A stretch of 64,000 nucleotides of DNA. It comes from Nevskiaceae bacterium. Its GTDB lineage: Bacteria > Pseudomonadota > Gammaproteobacteria > Steroidobacterales > Steroidobacteraceae. Shown here piece after piece: positions 7,262 to 15,156 of this stretch. The stretch spans positions 186,001 through 250,000 of the forward strand of contig JACKOV010000002.1 in assembly GCA_024234075.1 (NCBI GenBank), given 5' to 3'. Made by a program: the position numbers and the translations under genes. The notes under the pieces are model-generated. The model ran no database searches. It was not told the DNA's origin and saw only the letters and a list, made by a program, of their open reading frames with translations. Positions within the stretch are counted from its first letter, which is position 1, and every line of letters starts with the position of its first letter.

Positions 7262-8560
7262 ATGGCCAACAAGACGCTCGAACTCAGCGACCTCGCCTCA
7301 GGTAAGAAGACGGAACTGCAGCTCAAGTCCGGCACGATCGGCCCCGATGTCGTCGATATCGCGGCTGTGAACAAGGATCTCGGGGTTTTTACCTTCGATC
7401 CGGGGTTCATGGCCACGGCCAGTACCGAGTCGAAGATCACCTATATCGACGGCGACGCGGGTGTCCTGCTGTATCGCGGCTATCCCATCGAGCAGCTGGC
7501 CGAGCACAGCTCTTTTCTCGAGGTGGCCTATCTGCTGCTCAACGGCGAGCTGCCGAACGCCAAGCAGATCGCCAATTTCACGACCAACATCCAGCGGCAC
7601 ACGATGATCAACGAATCGTTGCTGCGGATGTACAACGGCTTTCATTACGACGCGCACCCGATGGCCATGGTCAGCGGCATCGTGGCGTCGATGTCCGCGT
7701 TCTATCACGACTCGATGGACATCTATAACCCGCGCCATCGCGAGATTTTCGCTCACCGCATCATCGCCAAGATTCCGACCATCGCCGCCGCGGCCTACAA
7801 GCACGCGATGGGCCAGCCGTTCATCTATCCGCGCAACGATCTCGACTACGCGTCGAACCTGCTGCACATGTTCTACGCGGTGCCCTGCGAGGCCTACCAG
7901 GTCGATCCGCTCGCGGCCGAGGCGCTCGACCTGCTGCTGATCCTGCACGCCGATCACGAGCAGAACGCCAGCACCTCGACCGTGCGTCTCGCCGGCTCGA
8001 CCGGCGCCAACCCCTATGCCGCGATCTCTGCCGGTGTCTCGGCGCTCTGGGGCCCGGCCCACGGCGGCGCCAACGAGGCGGTGCTCGAGATGCTCGAGTC
8101 GATCGGCACGGTCGACAACATTCCGAAGTTCCTCGAGAAGGTGAAGGACAAGACCAGCAACGTGCGCCTGATGGGCTTCGGCCATCGCGTTTACAAGAAC
8201 TTCGACCCGCGCGCCAAGATCATCCGCGAGATGTGCCACAAGGTGCTGGCGAAGATGGGGCGCGCCGACAATCCGCTGCTCGAGCTGGCGATGCGTCTCG
8301 AGGAGATCGCGCTGAAGGACGAATATTTCGTCGCCCGCAAGCTCTACCCGAACGTCGACTTCTACTCCGGCATCATCTACAGCGCGCTGAACATCCCGCG
8401 CTCGATGTTCACGGTGATGTTCGCGATTGCACGTACTGCCGGCTGGGTGTCGCACTGGCAGGAAATGATCGCCGATCCGCACATGAAGATCGGCCGTCCG
8501 CGCCAGCTCTATACCGGCCCGAAGCAGCGCGACTACGTCGCGATCGGCAAGCGCAGCTGA
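7262..8560 (+). CDS. gltA: Citrate synthase, type I
   Basis: 432 residues, the size of the hexameric NADH-sensitive proteobacterial type. Visible motifs: GVFTFDPGFMATASTESKITYIDGDAGVLLYRGYPIEQLA, the active-site HEQNASTSTVR segment, GPAHGGANEAVLEML and MGFGHRVYKNFDPRAK. It condenses acetyl-CoA and oxaloacetate at the entry of the TCA cycle in the cytosol. A monocistronic gene with its own upstream gap of 90 bp. Confidence 0.98.
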   Translation: MANKTLELSDLASGKKTELQLKSGTIGPDVVDIAAVNKDLGVFTFDPGFMATASTESKITYIDGDAGVLLYRGYPIEQLAEHSSFLEVAYLLLNGELPNAKQIANFTTNIQRHTMINESLLRMYNGFHYDAHPMAMVSGIVASMSAFYHDSMDIYNPRHREIFAHRIIAKIPTIAAAAYKHAMGQPFIYPRNDLDYASNLLHMFYAVPCEAYQVDPLAAEALDLLLILHADHEQNASTSTVRLAGSTGANPYAAISAGVSALWGPAHGGANEAVLEMLESIGTVDNIPKFLEKVKDKTSNVRLMGFGHRVYKNFDPRAKIIREMCHKVLAKMGRADNPLLELAMRLEEIALKDEYFVARKLYPNVDFYSGIIYSALNIPRSMFTVMFAIARTAGWVSHWQEMIADPHMKIGRPRQLYTGPKQRDYVAIGKRS

Positions 8561-8570
8561 ACCTCGGCGC

Positions 8571-8596
8571 GGCGCGCGGGTTTCGGCCCGCGCGCC
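8571..8596. terminator. Strong GC hairpin between gltA and a convergent gene
   Basis: A perfect 10-bp inverted repeat GGCGCGCGGG-N6-CCCGCGCGCC between the gltA stop and the end of the convergent gene at 8616. No T-run; probably a bidirectional transcription barrier. Confidence 0.5.
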
Positions 8597-8615
8597 CGAC
8601 CCGGCCCCGGCGCCT

Positions 8616-9230
8616 TCAGGCGCCGGCCACCAGCGCCTCGACTTCCGCGAGATCGGCCCGCCGCATCGGCTTGCCGTCGACCGGGCTGACTGGTGCCTGG
8701 CGGATCCCGTCCACCGGAAACACCACCGCCACGACCGGCTGAGCGTCGATCTCGAAGTGCACCGACGGTTGCTGCAGCTGCCGCTCGGCATTCATCTTCA
8801 CGCGCTTTTCGCCGATTTCATAAGACACGCCGCTGTCCATCAGCCTGAACGCGACGTTTTCGGCCGTGTCCGCGAACACGTGCAATTGCACGTCGCTGTG
8901 CTCGGTGGCCGTGCCGTTCAGCACCGGCCCGACCAGGCGCGGTTGAAAATCCTTGAGGTAGCGCATCGCCTCGATGGCCACCAGGCGCTGGGCGAGCAGC
9001 GACTCGACATGCTCCTCGCCGCCGAACAGGCGCTGATATTCCGCCAGCGCCGCCTCGATTTCGGTATTGCGCGGCAGGGCCGAACCGTCGACCACGCCGA
9101 ACCGCTCGGCGGCCTTGCGCTTGGCGAACAGGAAATCGTGCACGCCATGCTCCGCCATCACGCGCGCCGCTTCCTGCGCGAGTGCGCGACGCAGGTTCTC
9201 GTCGGCGCGCGGCGGCAGCTTGCGACTCAT
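8616..9230 (-). CDS. Conserved uncharacterised protein, possible nucleotidyltransferase-like fold
   Basis: 204 residues; no named family is recognised with certainty. The first 75 residues are basic and helical (LFAKRKAAERFGVVDGSALPRNTEIEAALAEYQRLF). The middle holds GPVLNGTATEHSDVQLHVFAD, which resembles the Gx...SD.(D/Q)LH core of small nucleotidyltransferases, though the second acidic residue of a DxD pair is replaced by Gln. The C-terminal part (FEIDAQPVVAVVFPVDG) is beta-rich. Its ATG overlaps the mrcA stop, so it is translated from the mrcA transcript. The coupling suggests a cell-envelope or nucleotide role, but this is only inference. Confidence 0.7.
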   Translation of the reverse strand: MSRKLPPRADENLRRALAQEAARVMAEHGVHDFLFAKRKAAERFGVVDGSALPRNTEIEAALAEYQRLFGGEEHVESLLAQRLVAIEAMRYLKDFQPRLVGPVLNGTATEHSDVQLHVFADTAENVAFRLMDSGVSYEIGEKRVKMNAERQLQQPSVHFEIDAQPVVAVVFPVDGIRQAPVSPVDGKPMRRADLAEVEALVAGA

Positions 9231-11812
9231 CAGAACAGCGGTTCTGAACCGGCGGCGGCGCCGGCCGGATCGCCGGTCGCCGGCAGCATGCCGTCGCTGC
9301 CCGGCGAAGCCATCATGCCGGCGTCGTAGGCGTCCTCGCCGCCGCCGAGCACGCCACCCTGCGGCAGCCGGTCAGCCATGAAGGTCTCGAATATCGCTTC
9401 CGGGTCGTCGACGCTGGCGATCTGGCCCGTGTACGGCGAGATCCGCACCTGTACCAGACCTGCCGGCATCGGCCGGGACCGCTGCGGCACGCCACGCAGC
9501 GCCTCGCGCATGAAGTGCACCCAGATCGGCACGGCGGTACGGCCGCCTTCCTCGCCCGCGCCCAGCGAGCGTTCCTGGTCGAAGCCGACCCAGACGGAGG
9601 CGACCAGATCGCGCGTGAAGCCGTTGAACCAGGCGTCCTTGGCATCGTTGGTGGTGCCGGTCTTGCCGGCGATATCGCTGCGACCCAGCGCCAGCGCACG
9701 CCGTCCGGTACCGCGCGTGATCACGTCGGCGAGCATGCTGTCGATCAGCCAGGCGTTCTGGGCGCTGATCGCGCGCTCGGCGAGCTGCTCCGGCGGCACG
9801 AGGCAGCCACTGCCGCGGGTCGACATGCCGGCACGCAGTACCGAGGCCGCGGTGTCGGTCGAGAACGCCGGCGCGGCGGCTGGAGCGAATTCGAGACCCG
9901 AATCCGCTGTCGCGGACTCGCAGGCCGGTGCGGCGATTTTCGGGCGGGCATCGTAGACCACCTCGCCCTGCGGATCCTCGATGCGTTCGATGAAATACGG
10001 CGGCACGCGATAGCCGCCGTTGGCGAACACCGCGAACCCCGCGGCGACCTCGAGCGGCGTGGCCTGCAAGGTGCCGAGTGCCAGCGTCAGGTTGGCGGGC
10101 AGCGCGCTGCGCGGGAAGCCGAAGCGGGTCGCGTGATCGATCACCGGCCGGGTGCCGATCGCCTGCAGGATGCGGATCGATACCAGGTTGCGCGATTTGA
10201 CCAGGGCCTCGCGAAAGCGGGTCGGGCCGTAGAACTGACGGCTGGAGTTCTCGGGCCGCCAGGCCTCTTCCATGCCCGGGCCGTCGATGATGAACGGCGA
10301 GTCCATGATCATCGACGAGGGTGTGAAGCCGTTCTCGAGCGCCGCCGAATACACGAAAGGCTTGAAGCCCGAACCCGGCTGACGCTTGGCCTGGGTGGCG
10401 CGATTGAACTTGCCGAAACCTTTGTCGAAGTAATCGAAGCCGCCGACCAGGGCGGCGATCGCGCCGTCGTTCGGATCGAGCGCGACCAGTGCCGCCTCGG
10501 CGTCGGGGACTTGCACCAGCTGCGCGAGACCGCCGCGTTCGACCACGTAGACCAGGTCGCCGCGCGACAGCACATCCGCCGCGGTCTTCGGCACGGGACC
10601 CAGGCGCAGTTCGTTCTCGCTGCGCCTCGCCCAGGACAGGCCGTTCCAGTCGATGCGCGCGAAACCCTTGCCCCGCACGAAGACTTTCGCGCTGCGCTCC
10701 GCCACCTCGACCACCAGTGCCGGGTCGAGCAGGCCGACCGTCGGGTACTCCTCGACGATCGCGGCGAGGCGCGTCTCGTCCTCGTCGCCCTTGAGGACCA
10801 CCTTGTTCTGCGCCCCGCGCCAGCCGTGGCGGCGGTCGTATTCGACCAGGCCGAGCCGCAGGGCGCGGTTGGCGGCTGCCTGCAGCCGCGAGTCGATCGT
10901 CGTATAGACCTTGTAGCCCTTGTCCTGGGCCGTGGCCCCGAAACGCTTCACGACCTCGAGTCGCACCATCTCGGCGACGTACGGCGCATCGACCTCGAAG
11001 CTCTGCGAGTGGATGCTGGCCTTGACCTTCTCGGCCGCGGCCGCGCGCGCAGTCTCGGCGTCGATGAAGCCCAGCTCGGTCATCCGCCGCAGGACATAGC
11101 CGCGGCGTTGCGCTGCTGCTTCCGGGTCGGAAATCGGGTTGTAGCGCGACGGCGCCTGCGGCACCCGCGCGAGGGTCGCCGCCTCGGCGAGAGTCAGTTG
11201 ATCGAGCGTCTTGCCGAAGTAGGTCTCGGCTGCGGCGGCCACGCCGTAGGCGCGTTTGCCGAAGCTGATGACGTTCAGATAGAGCCCGAGGATCTCCGCT
11301 TTGGAGAACTCGTGCTCGAGCCGGTACGTCAGGAACACTTCCTGAAGCTTGCGACGCCAGGTCCGGTCCTGGCTCAGGAACAGGTTACGGGCGGTCTGCA
11401 TCGTGATCGTGCTGGCGCCCTGGGCGCGAGCCCCCTTGAGCACGTTCACGACCACGGAACGCAGGATGCCCTGATAGTCGAAGCCGTGATGCTTGAAGAA
11501 CCGGTCGTCCTCGGCCGCGATGAACGCCTGCTTGATGGTGTCGGGAATCTGGTCGTAAGCGACCGGGATACGTCGCTGCTCGCCGATCTGCGCGATCAGC
11601 TGGCCGCTGCGCGAGTAGACCCGTAGCGGCACCTGCAGCTCGGCACTGCGCATCGCTTCGACGGTCGGCAGTGTCGGTTGCAGGTAAACATAAGTGGCTG
11701 ATACGCCAAGGATTACGAAAATCGTGAGGCCGATCACGATCGCGCCCAGCCAAGTCAGCCAACGAAGATAGTTTTGATTCACGGCAGTCGAGGACCTTGC
11801 TTGCGCCCTCAC
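9230..11812 (-). CDS. mrcA: Penicillin-binding protein 1A (class A, bifunctional)
   Basis: 860 residues. One N-terminal membrane anchor (residues about 18-45), then a GT51 glycosyltransferase with EDDRFFKHHG (catalytic Glu101), ASTITMQTARNLFL and RKLQEVFLTYRLE; an OB-like insert from about 320 to 440; and a transpeptidase with SGFK (Ser481, Lys484), SRN near 546 and KTGTTNDAKDAWF (Lys717). It polymerises and crosslinks peptidoglycan at the inner-membrane outer face. The start is a GTG at 11812; another in-frame GTG at 11782 (V-N-Q-N) would remove ten residues and is also possible. It diverges from pilM, the conserved order in gammaproteobacteria. Confidence 0.96.
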   Translation of the reverse strand: MRAQARSSTAVNQNYLRWLTWLGAIVIGLTIFVILGVSATYVYLQPTLPTVEAMRSAELQVPLRVYSRSGQLIAQIGEQRRIPVAYDQIPDTIKQAFIAAEDDRFFKHHGFDYQGILRSVVVNVLKGARAQGASTITMQTARNLFLSQDRTWRRKLQEVFLTYRLEHEFSKAEILGLYLNVISFGKRAYGVAAAAETYFGKTLDQLTLAEAATLARVPQAPSRYNPISDPEAAAQRRGYVLRRMTELGFIDAETARAAAAEKVKASIHSQSFEVDAPYVAEMVRLEVVKRFGATAQDKGYKVYTTIDSRLQAAANRALRLGLVEYDRRHGWRGAQNKVVLKGDEDETRLAAIVEEYPTVGLLDPALVVEVAERSAKVFVRGKGFARIDWNGLSWARRSENELRLGPVPKTAADVLSRGDLVYVVERGGLAQLVQVPDAEAALVALDPNDGAIAALVGGFDYFDKGFGKFNRATQAKRQPGSGFKPFVYSAALENGFTPSSMIMDSPFIIDGPGMEEAWRPENSSRQFYGPTRFREALVKSRNLVSIRILQAIGTRPVIDHATRFGFPRSALPANLTLALGTLQATPLEVAAGFAVFANGGYRVPPYFIERIEDPQGEVVYDARPKIAAPACESATADSGLEFAPAAAPAFSTDTAASVLRAGMSTRGSGCLVPPEQLAERAISAQNAWLIDSMLADVITRGTGRRALALGRSDIAGKTGTTNDAKDAWFNGFTRDLVASVWVGFDQERSLGAGEEGGRTAVPIWVHFMREALRGVPQRSRPMPAGLVQVRISPYTGQIASVDDPEAIFETFMADRLPQGGVLGGGEDAYDAGMMASPGSDGMLPATGDPAGAAAGSEPLF

Positions 11813-11839
11813 GAGCGCCTGTGCATAGTACCGGCGGTC

Positions 11840-11930
11840 GTTTCGGCAAACCCATCGAAAGGTGGGGACGCAAAGCCTCCGGTCTAAGGGCTTCCCTGGT
11901 GAAGCCTAAGACAGCGGGGTTGCCGATCGG
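11840..11930 (+). ncRNA. Cyclic-di-GMP-I (GEMM) riboswitch upstream of pilMNOPQ
   Basis: The plus strand carries the class-I consensus almost letter for letter: GCAAACC, a CGAAAG tetraloop hairpin (CCATC / GGTGG stem), then GGGACGCAAAGCCTCCGG and GCGGGGTTGCCGA. The outer helix pairs CGGCAA (11844-11849) with TTGCCG (11920-11925). The second hairpin pairs GTCT...GGCTTC (from 11882) with GAAGCC...AGAC (to 11912), as its tetraloop receptor should. Class-I riboswitches bind c-di-GMP and often control pili and surface genes. Its orientation fits pilM, 289 bp downstream, and excludes mrcA. On or off behaviour cannot be told from the sequence. Confidence 0.9.
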
Positions 11931-12107
11931 GGAGAATTTTCGCTCGCGCGGTCTGCGCGGCTCTTCCGGTCGCTTCGCGTCTCCCCTCTTCGCATGGCAT
12001 GGCCATTGGCGGGGAATGGTGGAGCGTCGTTCATGCAAGCAGCCGGGGTAGACGATCGCCGCAGTCGTTGTTGTGCGGCCACAACGTTTGGGCGGGCCGA
12101 TTCTCGC

Positions 12108-12129
12108 GAATGTGAGTCGACTCACATTC
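12108..12129. promoter_or_regulatory. Perfect CRP/Vfr-type operator
   Basis: A perfect 22-bp palindrome with core TGTGA-N6-TCACA, flanked by GAA and TTC as in the best CRP sites. Its centre is 29.5 to 31.5 bp before the -10 element of the pilM promoter, which puts it near -41.5, the class II activation position. Vfr, the Pseudomonas CRP homolog, is required for type IV pili; that parallel supports the role. The crp gene is not in the window. Confidence 0.8.
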
Positions 12130-12147
12130 AATTTAACCTAGTCCTGT

Positions 12148-12155
12148 TATATAGT
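12148..12155 (+). promoter_or_regulatory. -10 element of the proximal pilM promoter
   Basis: TATATAGT provides TATATA (12148) or TATAGT (12150), each close to TATAAT. There is no good -35, as expected for a class II CRP-dependent promoter where the operator overlaps that position. Start of transcription would be about 12160-12162, leaving a leader of about 58 bases before pilM. Confidence 0.6.
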
Positions 12156-12218
12156 GCGACGGCTGCTCAGGGATTCCACCGGTTTCTCCCATAACCTACT
12201 GATAATAGGAAGAATTTG

Positions 12219-13286
12219 GTGTTCCTCTTCACGCGCAAGTATCAGCCCCTGCTCGGGCTCGACATCACGACCTCGTCGGTGAAGCTGATCGAGCTGGCGC
12301 TCGCGGGTGGTCAGTATCGCGTAGAGGCGTATGCCGCCGAGCCGATGCCGGTCAATTCGATCAACGAAAAACAGATCGTCGATGCCGAGGCGGTCGGCGA
12401 AGCGATCCGCCGCGCCGTCAAACGCTCCGGCGCCAAGAGCAAGGAGGCCGCGGTCGCCATCAGCGGCGATGCGGCGATCACCAAGGTGATCCAGATGCCG
12501 CGCAATCTGCGTGCGGCCGATCTCGAAGCCCAGGTCGAATTGCAGGCGGACCAGTACATCCCGTTCCCGATGGACGAAGTCAGTTACGACTTCGAAGTCA
12601 TGGGACCGTCCGAGAAGGACAATGATTCCATCGACGTGCTGCTGGTGGCGACCCGCAGCGAGAACGTCGAGCAGCGCCAGGCGGCGGTTGCGGCCGCGGG
12701 CCTGACCGCGAAGATCGTCGACGTCGAAGCGTTTGCGCTCGAGAACGCCTGCAAGCTGATGACCCACCAGATGCCCGACGGCGGCATCGATCGCACCATC
12801 GCGGTGGTCGACTTCGGCGCGAGCAGCACCACGTTCAGCGTGCTGCGGGCGCTGAAGGTCGTCTATACCCGCGATTTCGCCTTCGGCGGCCAGCAGCTCA
12901 CCGAGGAAATCATGCGCACCTACGGCCTCTCGATGGAGGAGGCCGGGCGCGCCAAGAAGGAAGGCGGCCTGCCCGGCAACTTCCAGGCCGAAGTGCTCGA
13001 TCCTTTCATCGACGACATGACCCAGCAGGTCAGTCGTTCGTTGCAGTTCTACCTCGCCTCCGGCTCCGGCCGGGAGCAGCCGGAGAAGATCCTGATCTGC
13101 GGCGGCTGCGCCAATATCCCGGGCGTGGCCGACGTCATTTCAAGCCGCGTCGGCATCGCGGCCGAGCGCGGTGACCCGCTCGGCCAGATGAAGCTGTCGT
13201 CGCGCGCCAAGGCGCAGGCCGTCAACCGCGATGCGACGGCACTGCTCACGGCCTGCGGGCTGGCACTGCGGAGCTTCGACGACTGA
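12219..13286 (+). CDS. pilM: Type IV pilus assembly protein PilM
   Basis: 355 residues. An actin-like (FtsA-type) ATPase fold: LLGLDITTSSVKLIEL (phosphate 1), IAVVDFGASSTTFSVL (phosphate 2) and ILICGGCANIPGVADVI (adenosine motif), with QVELQADQYIPFPMDEVSYDF typical of PilM. It sits on the cytoplasmic side of the inner membrane and binds the N-terminus of PilN. The GTG at 12219 is preferred over the TTG three bases earlier because AGGA (12207-12210) is 8 bases away. It heads the pilMNOPQ operon. Confidence 0.95.
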   Translation: MFLFTRKYQPLLGLDITTSSVKLIELALAGGQYRVEAYAAEPMPVNSINEKQIVDAEAVGEAIRRAVKRSGAKSKEAAVAISGDAAITKVIQMPRNLRAADLEAQVELQADQYIPFPMDEVSYDFEVMGPSEKDNDSIDVLLVATRSENVEQRQAAVAAAGLTAKIVDVEAFALENACKLMTHQMPDGGIDRTIAVVDFGASSTTFSVLRALKVVYTRDFAFGGQQLTEEIMRTYGLSMEEAGRAKKEGGLPGNFQAEVLDPFIDDMTQQVSRSLQFYLASGSGREQPEKILICGGCANIPGVADVISSRVGIAAERGDPLGQMKLSSRAKAQAVNRDATALLTACGLALRSFDD

Positions 13287-13287
13287 T

Positions 13288-13920
13288 ATGCCGCGCATCA
13301 ACCTACTTCCGTGGCGTGAAGCCCAACGCAAGGAGCGCAAGCTCGCGTTCCTCGTGTCACTCGGCATTGCCGGTGTCGCGGCGCTCGTCACGACGTTCAT
13401 GTTCAATCTGTACTTCAACTCGAAGCTCGATGCGCAGGAAGCGCGCAACGAGCGGCTGCGCGACGAAATCCGCGTGCTCGACAAGCAGATCGAGAAGATC
13501 AACGACCTCGAGCAGCAGAAGCAGAACTTTATCGCCCGCATGGAAGTGATCGAGAAGCTGCAGCGCTCGCGTCCCGAGATCGTCCACGTGTTCGACGAAC
13601 TGGTGCGCACGCTGCCCGACGGTGCCTACCTCACCGCCGTCACCCAGCAGAGCAGCCGCCTGAAGATCGAAGGTGTCGCGCAATCGAGCACCCGCGTCTC
13701 GACCTTCATGCGCAACATCGACGCCAGCCAGTGGCTGCGCAACCCCGAGCTCGACATCGTCGAGACCAAGGCCAATCAGCCGCTGGGCGCGAACTTCACC
13801 TTGTTTGCCGATCAGATCTCGATGCCTGCGGCAGATGCCAAGGACGATGACGGCAAGACCAAGGGCAAGACGCAGAATCAGCGTTCCCGCCAGGCCAGGG
13901 CCGAGGGCGGCAAGCCATGA
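13288..13920 (+). CDS. pilN: Type IV pilus assembly protein PilN
   Basis: 210 residues starting MPRINLLPWREAQRKERK, the conserved INLLPWR PilM-binding motif. One transmembrane segment (about residues 20-42), a coiled coil (about 48-95) and a ferredoxin-like periplasmic domain; the tail after 185 is Lys/Asp/Gln-rich and disordered. It pairs with PilO in the inner-membrane alignment subcomplex. It starts one base after the pilM stop codon and overlaps pilO by 4 bp, so translation is coupled. Confidence 0.95.
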   Translation: MPRINLLPWREAQRKERKLAFLVSLGIAGVAALVTTFMFNLYFNSKLDAQEARNERLRDEIRVLDKQIEKINDLEQQKQNFIARMEVIEKLQRSRPEIVHVFDELVRTLPDGAYLTAVTQQSSRLKIEGVAQSSTRVSTFMRNIDASQWLRNPELDIVETKANQPLGANFTLFADQISMPAADAKDDDGKTKGKTQNQRSRQARAEGGKP

Positions 13921-14594
13921 ACATCATCCAGGAAATCCAGCAACTCGATCCGCGCGATCCGGGCCGCTGGCCGCTGCCGGTACGGGTGGGCGCGGCTGCG
14001 CTGTGTTTCGTCGCCCTGGCGCTGCTGCTCGGCTACCTGCTCGTCTGGAAGGACAAGAGCCCGCAGCTCGATCAGAAGGTCGCCGAGGAGCGGACGCTGC
14101 GCGATACCTTCCGGACCAAGCACCTGAAGGCCGTGAATCTCGAGATCTACGAGCAGCAGCTCGGCGACATCGAGCGTTCCTTCGGCGCGTTGCTGCGCCA
14201 GCTTCCCGGCAGGACCGAAGTACCGAGCCTGCTGGTCGACATTTCCCAGACCGGTCTCGCCGCCGGCCTCGAGGAAAAGCTCTTCCAGCCTTCGGCCGAG
14301 GAAAAGAAGGACTTCTACGCGGAGCTGCCGATCAAGATCCGACTCTCCGGCAGCTACCACGACTTCGGCGAATTCGTCAGCGGCATCGCCGCACTGCCGC
14401 GGATCGTCACGCTGCACAACATCGAGATCAGGTCCGACAAGAGCAAGGGTGCGTCCTACGACCAGCTCACGCTCGACCTGGTGGCGCGCACCTACCGCTA
14501 CCTCGACGACGAGGAGATCGCAGCGGCCGAGAATGCGCGGCGCGAGAAGGAAAAGAACGCCAAGAAGCGCGGCGGCAAAGCCGCGGCAGGCTGA
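13917..14594 (+). CDS. pilO: Type IV pilus assembly protein PilO
   Basis: 225 residues. Starts with QEIQQLDPRDPGRWP, then one transmembrane helix (about residues 24-43), a coiled coil and the PilO periplasmic domain with LLVDISQTGLAAGLEEKLFQP and GSYHDFGEFVSGIAALPRIVTLHNIEI. The C-terminus is unusually basic (KNAKKRGGK). It forms heterodimers with PilN and contacts PilP. ATGA overlap with pilN. Confidence 0.95.
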   Translation: MNIIQEIQQLDPRDPGRWPLPVRVGAAALCFVALALLLGYLLVWKDKSPQLDQKVAEERTLRDTFRTKHLKAVNLEIYEQQLGDIERSFGALLRQLPGRTEVPSLLVDISQTGLAAGLEEKLFQPSAEEKKDFYAELPIKIRLSGSYHDFGEFVSGIAALPRIVTLHNIEIRSDKSKGASYDQLTLDLVARTYRYLDDEEIAAAENARREKEKNAKKRGGKAAAG

Positions 14595-14619
14595 CGCAGG
14601 CAGCTCCCGGGTGGCATCC

Positions 14620-15132
14620 ATGACCTTACATAGCAAGACCCTGCTCGCCGCGGCCACGCTCGCGCTGGTGCTGTCCGGCTGCTCCGGCCGCGACGACGAG
14701 CTCGATGCATTCATTGCCGCAACCAAGAAAGAGGGCGGCGGCGACGTTGCGCCGTTGCCCGAGGTCAAGCCGTATCAGAGCTTTACCTACGAGGCGCAGT
14801 CGCTGCGTTCGCCGTTCCTGCCGGGTTCGCCGGGTGGCGGCGCCGGTGCGCAGTCGGTGCGACCGGATTCCAAGCGCAACCGTGAGTTCCTCGAGCAGTT
14901 CTCGCTCGATACCTTGCGCATGGTCGGTACGCTGAAGCTCGGTGGCCACCAATACGGGCTCGTCAAGACCAAGGACGGGCTGGTGCATCGCGTATTGCCC
15001 GGCAATCACTTGGGGCAGAGCGAGGGCAAGATCGTCACGATCGAGCCGTCGCGGATTTCACTGGTCGAGATCGTTCCGGACGGGCTTGGCGGGTATATGG
15101 AGCGGCCCGCTTCGCTGGCTCTGAACGAGTGA
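14620..15132 (+). CDS. pilP: Type IV pilus lipoprotein PilP
   Basis: 170 residues. The signal ends in a lipobox (LVLSGC, Cys21), so it is a lipoprotein. A disordered linker (about 30-85, Gly/Pro/Ser rich) leads to the beta-sandwich HR domain with LDTLRMVGTL, YGLVKTKDGLVHRVLPGNHLGQ and GKIVTIEPSRISLVEI. It links PilNO in the inner membrane to the PilQ secretin. 25 bp after pilO and 24 bp before pilQ. Confidence 0.95.
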   Translation: MTLHSKTLLAAATLALVLSGCSGRDDELDAFIAATKKEGGGDVAPLPEVKPYQSFTYEAQSLRSPFLPGSPGGGAGAQSVRPDSKRNREFLEQFSLDTLRMVGTLKLGGHQYGLVKTKDGLVHRVLPGNHLGQSEGKIVTIEPSRISLVEIVPDGLGGYMERPASLALNE

Positions 15133-15156
15133 TCGACAGCAGGGAGACTTAAAGAA

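Larger units (their letters stand above)
11813..12218. other. mrcA/pilM divergent regulatory region
   Basis: This 406-bp gap has no convincing gene. It holds a c-di-GMP riboswitch (11840-11930), a possible attenuator pairing (GGGGAGA at 11929-11935 with TCTCCCC at 11980-11986), a CRP-type palindrome and a promoter for pilM. A weak promoter (TTGCGC at 11801, CATAGT at 11824) could start the riboswitch transcript. Confidence 0.75.

Noticed and set aside
9515..11626. 703-codon plus-strand frame
   Set aside because: Antisense shadow of mrcA with no recognisable domain.
11994..12194. 66-residue small gene between the riboswitch and pilM
   Set aside because: No ribosome site or family resemblance, and it runs across the CRP palindrome and the pilM promoter.
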